NCBI GenBank assembly: GCA_963969395.1
Contig: OZ017805.1
Span: forward strand, 6,572,001-6,636,000
Direction of reading: 5' to 3'
Length of the DNA: 64,000 nucleotides
Source of the DNA: Pseudoscleropodium purum
Taxonomy: Eukaryota; Streptophyta; Bryopsida; Hypnales; Brachytheciaceae
The notes beneath the pieces were generated by a model, which had not been told where the DNA came from, did no database searches, and saw only the letters and a program-made list of their open reading frames with translations. This document shows, one piece after another, positions 11,225 to 22,520 of this stretch. The first letter of the stretch is position 1; every line of letters begins with the position of its first letter. Both the position numbers and the translations under genes were made by a program.

Positions 11225-11530
11225 CATTCATACCTTTCGATGGTGTACTAAGCAAGGCAGACAAATTAGACGACCCCTTGGCAAATGGCCAGATCTTGCG
11301 GACCACGTTAGTTCGCGGATCGATCTCATAGACAACAACAACAGGCGGACGGTGTTGCGGACCGGCACGGTTGGAATGTCCTCTCGGCGGATGGCGATAG
11401 GGACAGACAAAGAGGTCAATGCGGACAAGCAAACAGGTATCTAAGCAGATGGGCAGATAGGTATCTAGGCGGACGGGTATCCAAGCGGACAGTCAGGGTA
11501 GTCGGGGCGGTTGATTGGGGCGGATGGGTA
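11225..11530. repeat. GGCGGAC-rich cluster upstream of W1
   Basis: Repeats such as 'aggcggacgggtatccaagcgg' and 'ggggcggttgattggggcgg', with 'gtatctaagcagatggg' / 'gtatctaggcggacggg' as direct repeats. It is the reverse orientation of the GTCC cluster at 13849. It lies about 300 bp upstream of the W1 start on the minus strand. Confidence 0.55.
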
Positions 11531-12455
11531 AAAAATTGGAAAATGTTACCTGAGTGTTTCAAGCAAGTTTAGAAAAAAAAAGCCAGAAAAAAATAAAAAA
11601 TAAAAATGTTACCTAAGTTTATGAAGCTCAACCTATTTCAATATTGGTGAACCACTGAATGAAGAATGAGAAATGATACATTCTTTTTTCTTCACAAATT
11701 CACATTGAAATTTGAAAACAATTTTTAATATTTATTATTTAATTTGTAAACAAATGGAAGAATCATTCACTATTGAAATTTTCCATATTCTAGACTTCAC
11801 CTGTGTTTTTAAATTTACAAAGATTACATGTTCAAACATGAGATTTTTAGTTTTTTTTTTTGGGGGGGGGGGTTCTACTCATTTCTCTTCATTTTTCAAC
11901 AACTACCCATTAGGCTTGCTTGTTGTGTATTTTAATTTTTTATGAAATGGTTCTTCTATTTGATTTGCTAAAGAATATTATAAAAAAGACTATTAACTAC
12001 TAATGTAAATGGTATAGTACGTCATCATTACCAAAATCAAATGCATTTCAATATAATCTTGTCTTCAATAATTCTCTTTTGCTTTCTTTAAAATAAAACC
12101 ATATTTCCTTAAAATGTACTAGTGCATGGAGAAATCAATGAATATTACATATTATATTTGTTTGGTCTTCATTGACCAAAAAAAAATTCAATGAATGTGG
12201 TTTTTTTTTTGTGCCATTTCTCTACAAAATCAATAAACGCTATGTCAAGAAATATTGAATTGCTCAAAAATTGGAATATGCACAAAGATATCAAATGCAC
12301 TGTACATGAATGTAAATAATTTGAACTATTCAATTACATTTGTTTTCTTCAAGTTCTACAATTGCATGAATGAAAATTATTTTATCTTGATGCACATTAA
12401 ATTCATAGAAGTTACATTTAAGTATTGAAAGCTCTTTCAATTACATTTTTTAGAG
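11531..12455 (+). repeat. Spacer duplicated in inverse orientation at 57970-58620
   Basis: From about 11870 the sequence ('ttcaacaactacccattaggcttgcttgttg' onward) matches the reverse complement of 58620 down to 57970. That block lies upstream of gene W4. The match stops sharply at about 12455, where the W-RING C-terminal fragment begins. I see no gene in it. Confidence 0.6.
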
Positions 12456-13522
12456 GGTTCATGTAGCCTTTGTCAAGGCCCTTTCAGACTTGAAGGTGCC
12501 ATAACTATCGACCAATGTCGCCACACTTTCTATATCACTTGCATACTAAAAGCATTGCTCGTTCGTTTTGTTTATACTAAGCGTCGTTCTCTATTGAGTC
12601 CTAGGTTCTACAAAATGTTTGGGATCTTGGAAGCTGTGTTTCTTGGCCACAAATACAATCTTTGGAACCTTCCACTTGATCAAGGGCCATTCAAATTCCA
12701 AAGTTACTCGCATTGGGGGAAGTCCCTCACGTGGGATTCAAATGAATGGAGGCATGGATTATATGAGCAATCCTAGTAACCAATGGATCTCGACGTGTAG
12801 ATGACTCAAAATAGAGAGGTGGAATAGCAGGCTTGAGGTATTGAAGATGACACGGCCCGTGAATTGTTTTGTCGCAATATGGGGGGACATTGGAGCATGT
12901 AACACCAAATTTTTATTTTTTTTCAAAAAAAGAAGTGGTGAAAGGGCCAAATGGCAATTGGGTGGAAGTAGAGCATGGAGAAGAGTTCAATGAGTAGTAT
13001 GGGGTATACGATCACATTCTGGTAGGTAGGGCCCTCTTGTTGTCGAAGCTAGAAAAAGTTGCAAAGGTCTATGCTCTCGTCGACACAAATGAACAAACAA
13101 ACATAAGACATTCATTTGTAGATGTGGCAGTGACATTTGATAGGCGGATTAGTGAGATTATAGGATAGTGGAAGGCCTTCCTATTGGATGGAGACCACCT
13201 CATTGCATGGTACGGAAAAAGAGATGATGAAGTAGTTCAAGCAATGGTAGATCAAGTGGATAGTAACTAAAGAGCCTTAAAGGCAAATGAAGTGAATTTA
13301 TCACCAAAGAAAAAACAAAAAAGGAAGCTTGAAGACAAGGATGACTTCTCTCTGGAAACCAAATGGCACTTTTATAAGGTGGATATAGAAGTTGAATCTA
13401 GAGGGCCAATAGTCCATCCAAGCCAACAATGGCAAACTCGTCAAGGAAGTGCTAAATTCTTTGGTATAAAAGGTTCTTCTCGTGTTTTGAGAGAAGGTAG
13501 TGGTCCATCCGGTGGAAAATAA
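12456..13522 (+). pseudogene. W5: C-terminal fragment of a W-RING gene
   Basis: Plus strand. The start matches the 3' part of W4 (reverse complement of about 50760 to 50290): LEGAITI, then a decayed RING second half (HTFYITC with later cysteines lost), then YKMFGILE, WDSNE and GLY. It continues beyond where W4 is cut, with NWVEVEHGEEFNE, SKLEKVAKVYAL and a basic, polar C-terminus ending GPSGGK at 13522. Stops and frame changes occur throughout. The W core and coiled coil are absent, because the upstream block of the gene is joined directly to its C-terminus (see findings). I cannot name the C-terminal domain. Confidence 0.5.
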
Positions 13523-13848
13523 TATTTGAGGTGAACTTTGTTCCTATGAAGATAGAATAGTGTTTTTTTTAATGCAATGGTTCTTCCATTAGTTAAAAAA
13601 AAAAAGTGTGAAGTGTTTAGATCTTAAAAGGATCGAATAGTATTAAATAATTGTATTGAAGGTATGTTTTTATGTATTTTGCATATGCATATATATTTAT
13701 ATATTAGAACGACATATTTTGATTTGCTTAAAAAATGTCTTTATATGTGAATCTTTATTTATTTATACATGCATGCATTCATTTGTTATTATGTGTTTTG
13801 TAATTTATGTAGTCATATCAAGTACTATGTGAAGCTATGGGTGAAGTC

Positions 13849-13980
13849 CATTGTTCACCCCGTTCGCTCCCCTGTCCTGTCCACCTTGTCCACCCCATCC
13901 ACTTATTGTCCGCGACAACTATGGCGTCCACTTCGCCTAAACTATTGTCTGCCCCGTCCGTACCGTCCACGCTGTTGAGG
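13849..13980 (+). repeat. GTCC-rich cluster upstream of the hAT1 transposase
   Basis: The densest example of the hAT-1 motif: 'caccccgttcgctcccctgtcc', 'tgtccaccccatcc', 'ctgccccgtccgtaccgtcc'. It lies about 300 bp before the first recognisable transposase codons. Confidence 0.6.
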
Positions 13981-14280
13981 TGACTGTTAATTTGGAGTTT
14001 TAAAATTTGAACTCTAAATCAATGGTCAACACTTTTTGGGGGATTATAAGTGTAAGAAAAGAAACATTTGTAATCACTCTCGAGAAACTGAACACTACGA
14101 TTTCCAAGGGCTAGAAGCTACAATTTTTTGTGTCCCTCGCTTGATAATGCATAGTTCGTTGGATGGGGGGGCCTTGATTTTTAAGGCTTTGTCTAGGCAA
14201 TTTTATTGATATTATGAACATTGTGGATTTGTTTTCAAACATTTTTTTTGGTTTTAAATTGAGGTAAACTGTAAACTTGT

Positions 14281-15374
14281 CATTATAGAGGCACATTGGC
14301 TAGGGATTTCTCCCCTTGGTATAATGAGCTGGGACTAAATAAGGTACAATATAAAGCTTGCAAGGCAATGTGGGCCAAGAAATTTGGCCGTATGTTGAGC
14401 CACTTAGGGTATCCTATCCCCATAGGTGTACATGATACAAGGGTAAGTCTTTGTTCATGATTGACAATGAAAGTTCGAGCTGCATTTCTTTGTTGTGAAG
14501 GAGTTTTTCCAAAACGTATTATAATTGACAATGTGGATGGCAGCCTTGCACCTATAGACCTCCAAGAATTTTCAACCGAGAGGGGTATGTCGCAATCTAC
14601 ATACGAAGACTCGTGTCCAGCATTGGAAGAAATTGTATGTGCAAGAGAAGTGACTTTCACCACAGAAGCCTCTAGTGATCGTGAAATCTTGAAGGCATCA
14701 AGTTCTAGGCCTCATATACAAGGCAGTTTAGTGAATGGGTTTGAAGAAGGTCATAAATGCAAATTGAATTCAGTGTAGGCAAATTTTCTTTATGCGGCAA
14801 ATATACCATTTTTTGTAGCTCGAAATCCAGCTCTTAAAGAAGTAGTGAAGAAAACGAATGAGTTCAATAGGCCTTACACTCCGCCATCATACCAAGACCT
14901 TCGGTATAAACTATTGAACAAGGCAAAGACAAGCATTTAGACATAGTTGAATATTGGAACCAAAGATAGCATTCGGAAATTTGGAGCAACATTGTCTATT
15001 GAGGGATGGAGCTTAGTGACAAATTGGCCTTTGATCAATGCCATGCTTGTATCTTCTGTGAGTGAGAAATTTCTTGAATCAGTGGATACAAGTGGTTGTG
15101 AAAAGAATGGGGAGTATTTGGCAGTTGTGTTGGAAAAATTCATAGAACAAGTAGGTCTCAAGAACGTAATGTAGGTAACTACAAATAATACTCCTATAAA
15201 TCCGTAAGCATAGACTCTGATATCTACTAAATACCCTCACATTTTTTACTAGGAATGCGTGGTGCATGCGTTGAATTTGTTGCTGAAGGATTGGGTAGTA
15301 CAAACATGGATTGCAGAAAAATTGGATTGTAGCCATATTGTAGAGAAATTTATCAAAAAGAGACATATTCCACT
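14281..15374 (+). pseudogene. hAT1 transposase, N-terminal part (BED-like and DUF659), broken
   Basis: Plus strand, with internal stops. The first block (from about 14315) reads like a worn plant BED zinc finger (KACKAMWAKKFGRMLSHLGY, then GVHDTRVSLC). A linker follows. From about 14785 comes a clear DUF659 domain: NFLYAANIPFFVARNP, YTPPSYQDLRYKLL, GATLSIEGWSLV...PLINAMLVS, FLESVDTSG and IEQVGLKNV. The catalytic core then begins (YPHIF..ECVVHALNLLLKDW), and the unit B1 interrupts it after HIPL. The bases CCACT (15370-15374) are duplicated on the far side of B1, and the protein resumes in frame there. It would cut and paste the element by binding its ends; this copy cannot make a full protein. 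The start codon is not identifiable. Confidence 0.8.
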
Positions 15375-15617
15375 TGTCGCGCGCGCAGTCTAGGCGTAAG
15401 TATTTTTACACACGAAAATGTGGAAAGATGACACAAATTATTGTCCCAAGGAATTCTAGATGCCTTTCCAAACTTCAATATCTGGATGATCGTTTTCTCC
15501 TCTTCTGACTATTCTCTTTCACTCTCCTTTTCAAGAATCACTACTATTTGGATTCCAATCCGAATTTGGTATCACCCGGTTTTCTGATTTCGTCCCGTAA
15601 CAAATTAGTTTTCAATT

Positions 15618-15638
15618 CCTCTGTTTTACCATCAGAGG
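15618..15638 (-). other. Conserved hairpin of families A and B (copy B1)
   Basis: CCTCTG / CAGAGG stem with loop ATGGTAAAA on the gene strand, one loop base different from family A. It is kept although the surrounding sequence has diverged strongly. Confidence 0.6.
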
Positions 15639-16505
15639 GTCTGTTATTGATCTTTCGAGGGATAGGGACTTCACCACTCTTGTCTATGCACTACACATAC
15701 AAAAACAAACAAACAACAAACACCCAAGTACTCAAGGTATTGTAGCGCTGAAGGTAGATCCGGATCCTCACAACATCTCGGATGGCCGATCCGAGATGTA
15801 GGTCACTCAAGACTGCGTTTACTCCTCCTTACTACAATGATAGATCTCAAACGCCCGGAACTAACAAGGAGGGTAATCTTTCTAGGTGTAAGACGGATCC
15901 TAAGGTTGGTAGACCTTCTGGTGAGTGGGAGTTTCCTCTGACAGTTGCTAATCTCCGTACAAAATTGTTTCCAATTCCGGATCTACACTCACACCACTCT
16001 TCACTAAAAACTGGATTACCGTTCTGTTAGTTCAAAGGGACGACGCATAGCTCCCTCGTCTCGTATTTAACATCATTACAATAGTACTCCCTCAGTCTGA
16101 TTAAGTTATCCAAAATCCGGATTCCTCCTTACCCGTCCTTCTCACATCTCAACATTCAAAACAGCAAACCAACACAATCCGGAGACCTGGTTGGAGCCAA
16201 AATGTTCACCAAGTAACTCAAATTAAAGAAGGGAATGAAATACAACAAAATAATTGTTTGGGTGGAATGAGAGGGCAACAAACTTGCCCGCCCTTAAAAA
16301 CCAAAATCAAAACCAAAGTCAACGCCTAAAAAGCCAAAAAGGCACCCCGAAAATCAACTCAACTAATTAATGAACAACCCGAGATATCCAAAACATCCAT
16401 AGTCCAACTGTCCTGACAAATCTGGAATCCCTAAAATGATCTGGAACCCGGATCCAAGCTTAGAAATCCCGTTCTAGATAAAAATCCTACCTAATTACCT
16501 GTGCT

Positions 16506-18464
16506 CTATCTACCCCACCGTGCCTTTTTTGAGCTGCTTCCTCTTTCACTGCCCCGAGTCTTCAATGAAGCCTTCATTGGAGTATTCTTTGCTGATGACC
16601 GAATTTCGGGCTTCCAAAAAACCTTGGGAGGTGAGTCTTCTGATTCCGTCTCTTCCTCAGATCTAGACTTTAGTACTTCTTTTTCCGACTCCTCAATCTC
16701 CTGAATCCGCGGGTCCTTAACTTGCGGTGATTCATTCAATTCAATCTCAACACGATCCCATTTTGGTGTCGACTGCTGTATATGAGAAAAATCTTGTAGA
16801 TGAGATTGAGCCGGATTTGTCATTACTCCAATCCCTGCATCAAAGTTGCCGCAAACCATTAATTCGGGTACCATAAATTTTTTGGTCGTGACTTTCCTAG
16901 GTGGTGGAAAAATCGAGATGGAAAGCGCTTGTTCTATTGGAATAAACTTCCCACTTGTCCCTTTTTCTGGCTCAAGTCTTGCTGGTCTTGATGGAGTCCG
17001 TGCTTGGCTACTTAAGGATTTTGCAACTAGGATGAGGATAGATTGTAGTCCCTTCGATTGTGGTTGGATTGGGCAACTTGAAGCCTGTCGAATCAGAGTA
17101 TTCCAGAATATGCTCTTAGGAACTTCCGGAAACCTTTCTAAATTGATGGCTCATTCCAGATCCAAGTACCCCAGCAACTTGTGCATGTCCTTCAAAACAA
17201 TCTCCATCTAGGCTTTGAAGTCGACCAAGATCTTTACCATCCTGGATCCGGTCATATACCTTTTTTTCACCAACTAGGCGATGTAGAGCTCAACTCGGAT
17301 CACTGTATGTTCCGGAACTATAACGAGTTCGTTGAGGTCGTAGACAAGTCGAAGAGCCTCTGTCTCCTTCCGTCTCGCCGCATTCAACTCCCCCTCCGTC
17401 CATTCGAGTTGGGACTTGAAGTTGTCCCTTTCCTCCTCCAACTTCCGGATCTATTCCTCCTTTTGTCGGAACTCCTCTAGATTTGGGCATTTCCGGATCT
17501 CCTCCAAAATTTGGTCCAGCTCTACATTGAGTTCATTTGCGATAAGAAGCACGTGATCCTCCAGGTTGCCATACATCTGTTTGGCTTGTTGCATCCATTG
17601 AATTCCAGCTTAAAAAAACTCGAGCTCTTGGGGATGTTCCGGATCGGGTATCACTTCCTCCTGTTTTGGTGTTAGCACCTTCCCCCTTATCGCCAAATCT
17701 ATGGACTTCCTTCGTTTCCGATCCACTACTTTTTCTTCTTCTTCCGGTTGTTTTTCTTCGAATTCCTTCTCTTCCTTCTCCAACTCTTCCGTGAGGCCGT
17801 ACTTTAGGATCTCAACTCCAGTGTTGTACTCAATTGTCTCTCCAGCACTCAAGACCTTCTTGTGGTGATAGAAGTGGAACAGATAGGGCATGATAGGGCT
17901 GTGCTTTGCTTGGCCTACGTGCTTTGCCAGCTTGCCCATGACTCCTTGAATCACTCTTCTCTAATGGACGATCCGGTCCTCGAAAGACCCCAAAATGGTA
18001 TTGGCCACCATGACCGTAATGCATGTAGGCTTTTTTGGATACAACATTGGAATAAGGAAATTCGGTACCCGTCTATGCCTCTCATTTTTCCAATCGCTAA
18101 TGGCAAATTCCTCTTTTGAGTGGGTTTGACTCCGGAACTTTCCAATCACGTACTTGTTTGCTCTTCCGGCTAGTCCAAGCCCATTTTTCTTAAACGAATA
18201 GACATATGCCTAGATGTCTTCCATCCAAACTACAGGTCGACCTCTCACTGTCAACTCGTATTGATTCGAAACTCCATAGATGAGTTCCTAAATCATCTCC
18301 TCGTTTTTTATGCTCCATGACCTATCTAACAACCCGACACACGCGATACACATGAGGTCCTCCTCTAACTGCACTCGGTGACTTGGATCGGAAGGGATAA
18401 TCGAACAAACCATCCGGGCTATAACTCCAAATTTTTGTATAGCCCAGTCGACAACTGCTGCCAT
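16506..18464 (-). pseudogene. Decayed homologue of the family A gene (in B1)
   Basis: Minus strand, from a likely ATG at 18464 to the stop at 16506, with several stops and frameshifts. It aligns along the N-terminal domain of the A protein: PSDP...QLEEDL for PSTEPEKAELMDDL, VRGRPVVWMED for VRGAPISWNEG, NGLGLAGRANKYVIGKF for GGLGMASRKDEFVRGKF, and HSPIMPYLFHFYHH for ATPVCPYLFHLYRE. An acidic linker, a Glu-rich coiled coil (about 17520-17250) and an unrelated-looking C-terminus ending GSSSKKARWGR follow. It is longer than the A protein. Function unknown. Confidence 0.65.
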
Positions 18465-18927
18465 GAATCACCGACAACTCGCAAGCCTAATCCGGTACTA
18501 CTCCTTCCGTTTCTTCCTATCTCGGCCGCTAATTCACCATTCTTTCTCTCAACTACACATTCATCAAGTTCAGCAAGCAGAGAAGGAAAAAAAGAGGAGT
18601 GGCGGTGGGTTTAAGTACCCGGTGCGCGGCTAACAATTCTCGGTGGAGAATGGGTAGATGACCGTTCCCCTAACGGTCTCCTAGTTTTTTAGACCGGAAG
18701 TCTAGAACGTAGATTTGGGGAATTTGGTACTTTTTCAGATTCCGGATCCGTATCGGATTTGTTTCTGTAACGTTACTAAGGGTTTTAGCAATCCAGAAAT
18801 TGACTATTTCTATTATAGTCGTAGTGCAGTGGAAATCTCTAGAAGTTATCAAAAAAATGAAATTTGCAAGTCTATCTAATCCAAATTCTAAACTTACTTA
18901 TCCGGTTTGAGTTTTCGTGCTCCCACA

Positions 18928-19850
18928 CCACTTGCTCTATTGTAGAAGTATTTGCCAAATCTGTCTATTGATGTCAGGGGATACAAGATTTGCCTCTAAA
19001 TTCATCATGATGGACCGCTTGACGAAATTGAGAGGAACATTGGAACAAACGGTGGTGGACCCCTAATTAACGGAATACGTACTTACGTTCAAGAACAAAC
19101 ATGGCAATAAAACCAAACCTAGAACCGTTGTCGAAGAGGTGAAGACTTTCGTCAAGGATGACCATTTTTGGAACTGTTCCATCAATTTTGTAGAGATGGT
19201 TGAACCAATTGTGTATGCACTACGTGATTTAGATTTGAAGTCACCATGCATGGGGAAGGTGTTGTATATCATGAGGAAGTTATAGAAGCATGTATACACA
19301 TTACAAAGCCCGCCTCTTAGTTTGCGTGAAAGGCTCGCAATTCCATTGGAACAATCCTTTAGCCACTGAAGGGAAATGGGAGAGAACGATCTACATTATG
19401 CCATAGCTCTTTTGAACCCATATCTTCTTCACGACAAAGAACTAGCCAACGATCCAAATGCAATGTTGGCATGCAAACGTATTTTGGAGAAAACATGTAA
19501 ACTAGATGACTACGCAACAATGGTCTAGGAATTCACGGCTTTTCGACATAAGAAACCTCCATTCCATAGAATGTTGAATCCGGGGGAACAAATGTTGTCC
19601 ACACATGCTTGGTGGGATTTCAAGGGTGCATGTGGCAAGCTTATAGCTCCATTAGTGAAGAGAATATTGGCCCAACCGGTGTCATCATCTTCATGTGAAT
19701 GAAATTGGAGCAGCTATTTTTTTGTTTACAACAAATCGCAAAATCAGAGAAAGTTGAAGTTAGAGAAAGCAACGGATTTGGTGTATGTGTATACCAATTC
19801 CAAAATTTAGCTGCGTCAAAGGAAAAAGATGAAAAAAGTGATACCATGAT
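18928..19850 (+). pseudogene. hAT1 transposase, C-terminal part
   Basis: This part resumes directly after B1 (CCACT duplication, then LAL...KYLPN). It contains the core landmark GDTRFASKFIMMDRL, a long helical region, HYAIALLNPYLL, and the hAT dimerisation region: HAWWDF...GKLIAPLVKRILAQP, SSSCE, NWSSYFFVYNK and LVYVYTNSKI. In-frame stops occur, for example one between SSCE and NWS. The dimerisation motif is the most diagnostic hAT feature. Frame changes near 19830 lead into the acidic ORF. Confidence 0.8.
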
Positions 19851-19853
19851 AAC

Positions 19854-20696
19854 GTGGAGTCAAAGGATTTGGATAGGCCGGCGTTGGAAGATGAGGAGGA
19901 GGAGGATGACGAAAGGGACGAGGATGACTTGTATGATGCACCTCCTATGAATAATGAAGACGTTACAAAAGACATCCACAATTTGGGTAATGATATGTAT
20001 CATAACCGTAATCACCGCAATGTTGACGTTCAAGACAATGCGAACAATACATATGCCTTTACTAAAGATGAGGACAATATAGGGGCAGATGAAAATCTCC
20101 CTTTGATAGCTATATATTGCAATGGAATTGGATTCATGAGTAGTCAAAACATTTTATCAAAAAAAGGAGCTGCTAATGCCAAGGAGTTAGAGCCAAATGA
20201 GAATGCAGTTGGCAATGATGGAACAAATGAAGTAGTTCTAATTTCAAAGTCTCCATCCGTGGCACTAGAGATGGTGCAAGGAAATGTCAACCAAAATGAC
20301 AAAGAAGGGTGTGAGGTCATTGAGGTGGATGTCCAAAAAGATGTGGACAACAATAGTAGCAATAAGGGTGAATCAAATATTGAAGTACAGAAGAATAGTG
20401 GTTCAACAAGGATGGCATCCACAAATTCAATTCTTTTGGAGAGTAACAAAAGAAAGAAGCCAATGAAGTCAATTCTTCAAGTACCAAGATTTAGTGCTCT
20501 TCCACCGACACAATTGAAGCCCGCTAGCACGGGATTGGATGGTTCCAAAAGATTTGGGTATGGAAAACGCCTAATGAACATTTCAAAAGAAAACTCTTCA
20601 AGCATTAATCTACGGAAAGTGGTGTCATCACCTATAGTCCTAATTGATATGAATGATGATGAGACACTGTTGGAATCTATAGGTGCTCGACGTTAG
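19854..20696 (+). CDS. Acidic low-complexity ORF behind the hAT1 transposase
   Basis: An open frame of 280 codons from an ATG at 19854. It begins ESKDLDRPALEDEEEEDDERD, followed by Asn/Asp-rich sequence and a basic stretch (ESNKRKKPMKSI). The hAT2 transposase is followed by a comparable acidic block, so it is more likely the frame-shifted tail of the transposase than a separate gene. The same style continues with stops to about 21155 (DSDDMEDDSDNEDFERR). No enzyme motif is visible. Confidence 0.45.
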   Translation: MESKDLDRPALEDEEEEDDERDEDDLYDAPPMNNEDVTKDIHNLGNDMYHNRNHRNVDVQDNANNTYAFTKDEDNIGADENLPLIAIYCNGIGFMSSQNILSKKGAANAKELEPNENAVGNDGTNEVVLISKSPSVALEMVQGNVNQNDKEGCEVIEVDVQKDVDNNSSNKGESNIEVQKNSGSTRMASTNSILLESNKRKKPMKSILQVPRFSALPPTQLKPASTGLDGSKRFGYGKRLMNISKENSSSINLRKVVSSPIVLIDMNDDETLLESIGARR

Positions 20697-21559
20697 GAAA
20701 AGCAGTAGTACAAGAACCCATCAAATCAACAAAATACACTCCACAAATTCTAAAGAAGGTCAAAGTGGAGATAACCATTCACAGACAACCCTACCCTAAA
20801 CCAAGACTCATTGTTCAAGAATCGAGTAAAGGGAAAATTAAAAGAGAAATGCGGCCTTTTGCTATCTCTCCAGTGAAGAAAAAGAACCCCCCTTGATGAA
20901 GATGTCATTGCTTCCTAAAACAAAAAAAGAAATCCCTATTAGAAAAATCCCGCCTAATTCTTACAAGGGAAAAAAGGAAAAAATAGATCCAAAGAAGGGA
21001 AATCACCTACTTTGAAGGAAGGCTTGAAGAAGACAATGATACTTGATTCAGATGATATGGAAGATGACTCTGACAATGAAGATTTTGAACGGAGAGCTAG
21101 AGGAGAGAGTAGTGGGGCTAAGGTGAAAGGAGATGTTGATTGGCATCCATAGGAATTGAAGAGAAGTAAGCTTAGGTGTTTAAGTGTTTAGTTGCTTATG
21201 ATATATTGAACACATAATGACAATGGATTGTTTAATCATTTCATTACAGAAGTAGTTTGCTTATTGATGATATAAATCCCCTTAATCTATTAGGGTTTTA
21301 GGGTGATTTTGTTTCAGAAACCAAGTGAAATCCTATAGAAGAATTAAAAATGGATTATGTGTTTCTTTTTTTAAATGGAGCATGATGTACTAGTACATTG
21401 CAATACCGATGGCTTTCCTGTACAAATCATTGTTTTGCTGTACAATTCCATCCCTATCAATGACAATTGCAATATAAGAAAAATAAAAACCCAAGTTCAA
21501 ATGACCACAAGTAATTTTTGATAAAAACATTGGTAACACTAACATCCAAACCTCTAAAC
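20697..21559 (+). other. Residual acidic coding sequence, then spacer
   Basis: Up to about 21155 the plus strand still shows interrupted charged coding-like sequence. After that it is AT-rich spacer without a recognisable gene. Confidence 0.45.
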
Positions 21560-21721
21560 TGCCCACCTAAACCGCTAGAACCCCCATCCACCTTGTCTAC
21601 CCCGTCCACATCGACCACCTTCTAACAGCGTGAAGGATGATGCATCCGCTAGAGTCCGTGCAAACGGACATCCAAATCAGGGATGTGAATTTGGAGCGGA
21701 CGTTTCGATTTGTCAACCCTA
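21560..21721 (-). repeat. Right end of hAT-1: GTCC-rich cluster and terminal repeat
   Basis: The cluster reads 'catccaccttgtctaccccgtccac' and continues to 'ggagcggacg'. The end is TGTCAACCCTA, the complement of TAGGGTTGACA. ACGTCC occurs within 25 bases of both ends of the element. The flank CTTGGAGG (21722-21729) is the imperfect partner of CTTGAAAG at the left end. Confidence 0.6.
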
Positions 21722-22100
21722 CTTGGAGGATATGAAATCAATGGTCAAAATTGATTTCTTTATTATTCCTCACCTAATTCATCTCCATTGGTACTATAAA
21801 ATTGATTGCATATTTGAGATTCATGCCAAGTCATCTTTGTAAATGCCAAATTAATCCACTTAAGGCAAGGGTTGAAGCCACTTTTGTCTTAATTTTGCAT
21901 TAATTTATTCAAACAATATTGGATTTAGACTTTTAGTATCATTTTTGTTGGTCAATAAATGGACATTAGCATCTTATATAGCATAAGGAAATCTTAAATA
22001 AAAGTTATCACAAGTAAAAATTACTTTATATCAATTCTAACACTTATACGGAAACTTAAAAATAAAAAAAATAAAAAATTCTAAACCAAAAACTGAAAAT

Positions 22101-22520
22101 GGGAGTACTACTGGGCACCCTAAAGAACCTAGTCAAACCCAACTAAGGTTTTTGAGCTTGCTCTCCTACTCTTACTTTGGGTTCAAAAAAAATTCCCTAT
22201 AGAATAAAAAATGAGGGTATTACCAGTCACCTTAAAGAATATAATTGAGCCCAATTAGGGTTGGGGGGATGGCTTCCAGTACTACCACTTTTAGTTTAAA
22301 TTTTGAATTGAAAATTGGGATGCCCCCACTTTGATGAATTTTTTTTTAAATTTATTGAAATTGGAGGTACTATAGGGCATCCCAAAGAACATAGTTGGAC
22401 TTTACTTGGATTTTGGGTTGGCTTACACTATCTCTATTTTTGGTAATTTCCTTAAATTTATATACAACTAAAACCAGGGATATTGATGGGCAACCCATAA
22501 AAGAAAATTGGACCTAAGTT
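22101..22520 (+). repeat. Four diverged tandem repeats
   Basis: Units start near 22101, 22213, 22363 and 22476. They share GGxxTAxTAxxGGGCAxCC, then AAAGAA, then a TTGGACC/TTGAGCCC-like segment and AATTAGGGTT-like words. Spacing is about 112-150 bp. No coding sense is apparent. Confidence 0.55.

Larger units (their letters stand above)
15375..18927 (-). mobile_element. LTR-like family B, complete copy B1 (3553 bp)
   Basis: The unit begins TGTCGCGCGCGCAG and ends GTGCTCCCACA, again TG...CA. It is flanked by a perfect 5-bp duplication, CCACT (15370-15374 and 18928-18932). Removing it restores the hAT1 transposase frame (HIPLAL), which fixes the boundaries independently. The layout mirrors family A: a gene on the minus strand, the conserved hairpin near the plus-strand start (15618-15638) and CCGG-containing flanks. 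It is clearly more decayed than A. Confidence 0.85.
4819..21721 (+). mobile_element. hAT-1: giant hAT-like element with passenger genes (16.9 kb)
   Basis: The left end reads TAGGGTGGACA and the right end, on the other strand, TAGGGTTGACA: 10 of 11 bases agree and both start in hAT style. The 8-bp flanks CTTGAAAG and CTTGGAGG agree at 6 of 8, as for an aged hAT target duplication. A third copy of the same end occurs at 60543. Inside, from left to right, are a kinase-like gene (minus), gene W1 (minus), a W-RING fragment (plus), the DUF659/hAT transposase (plus) and an acidic ORF (plus). GTCC/CCCC-rich repeat clusters lie at both ends and before three of the gene blocks. A 3.55-kb LTR-like unit (B1) interrupts the transposase, so the original element was about 13.3 kb. 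The flank contains a short palindrome (CCCTACTT/AAGTAGGG), so the exact terminus is less certain. Several smaller elements side by side would be the alternative. Confidence 0.6.
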
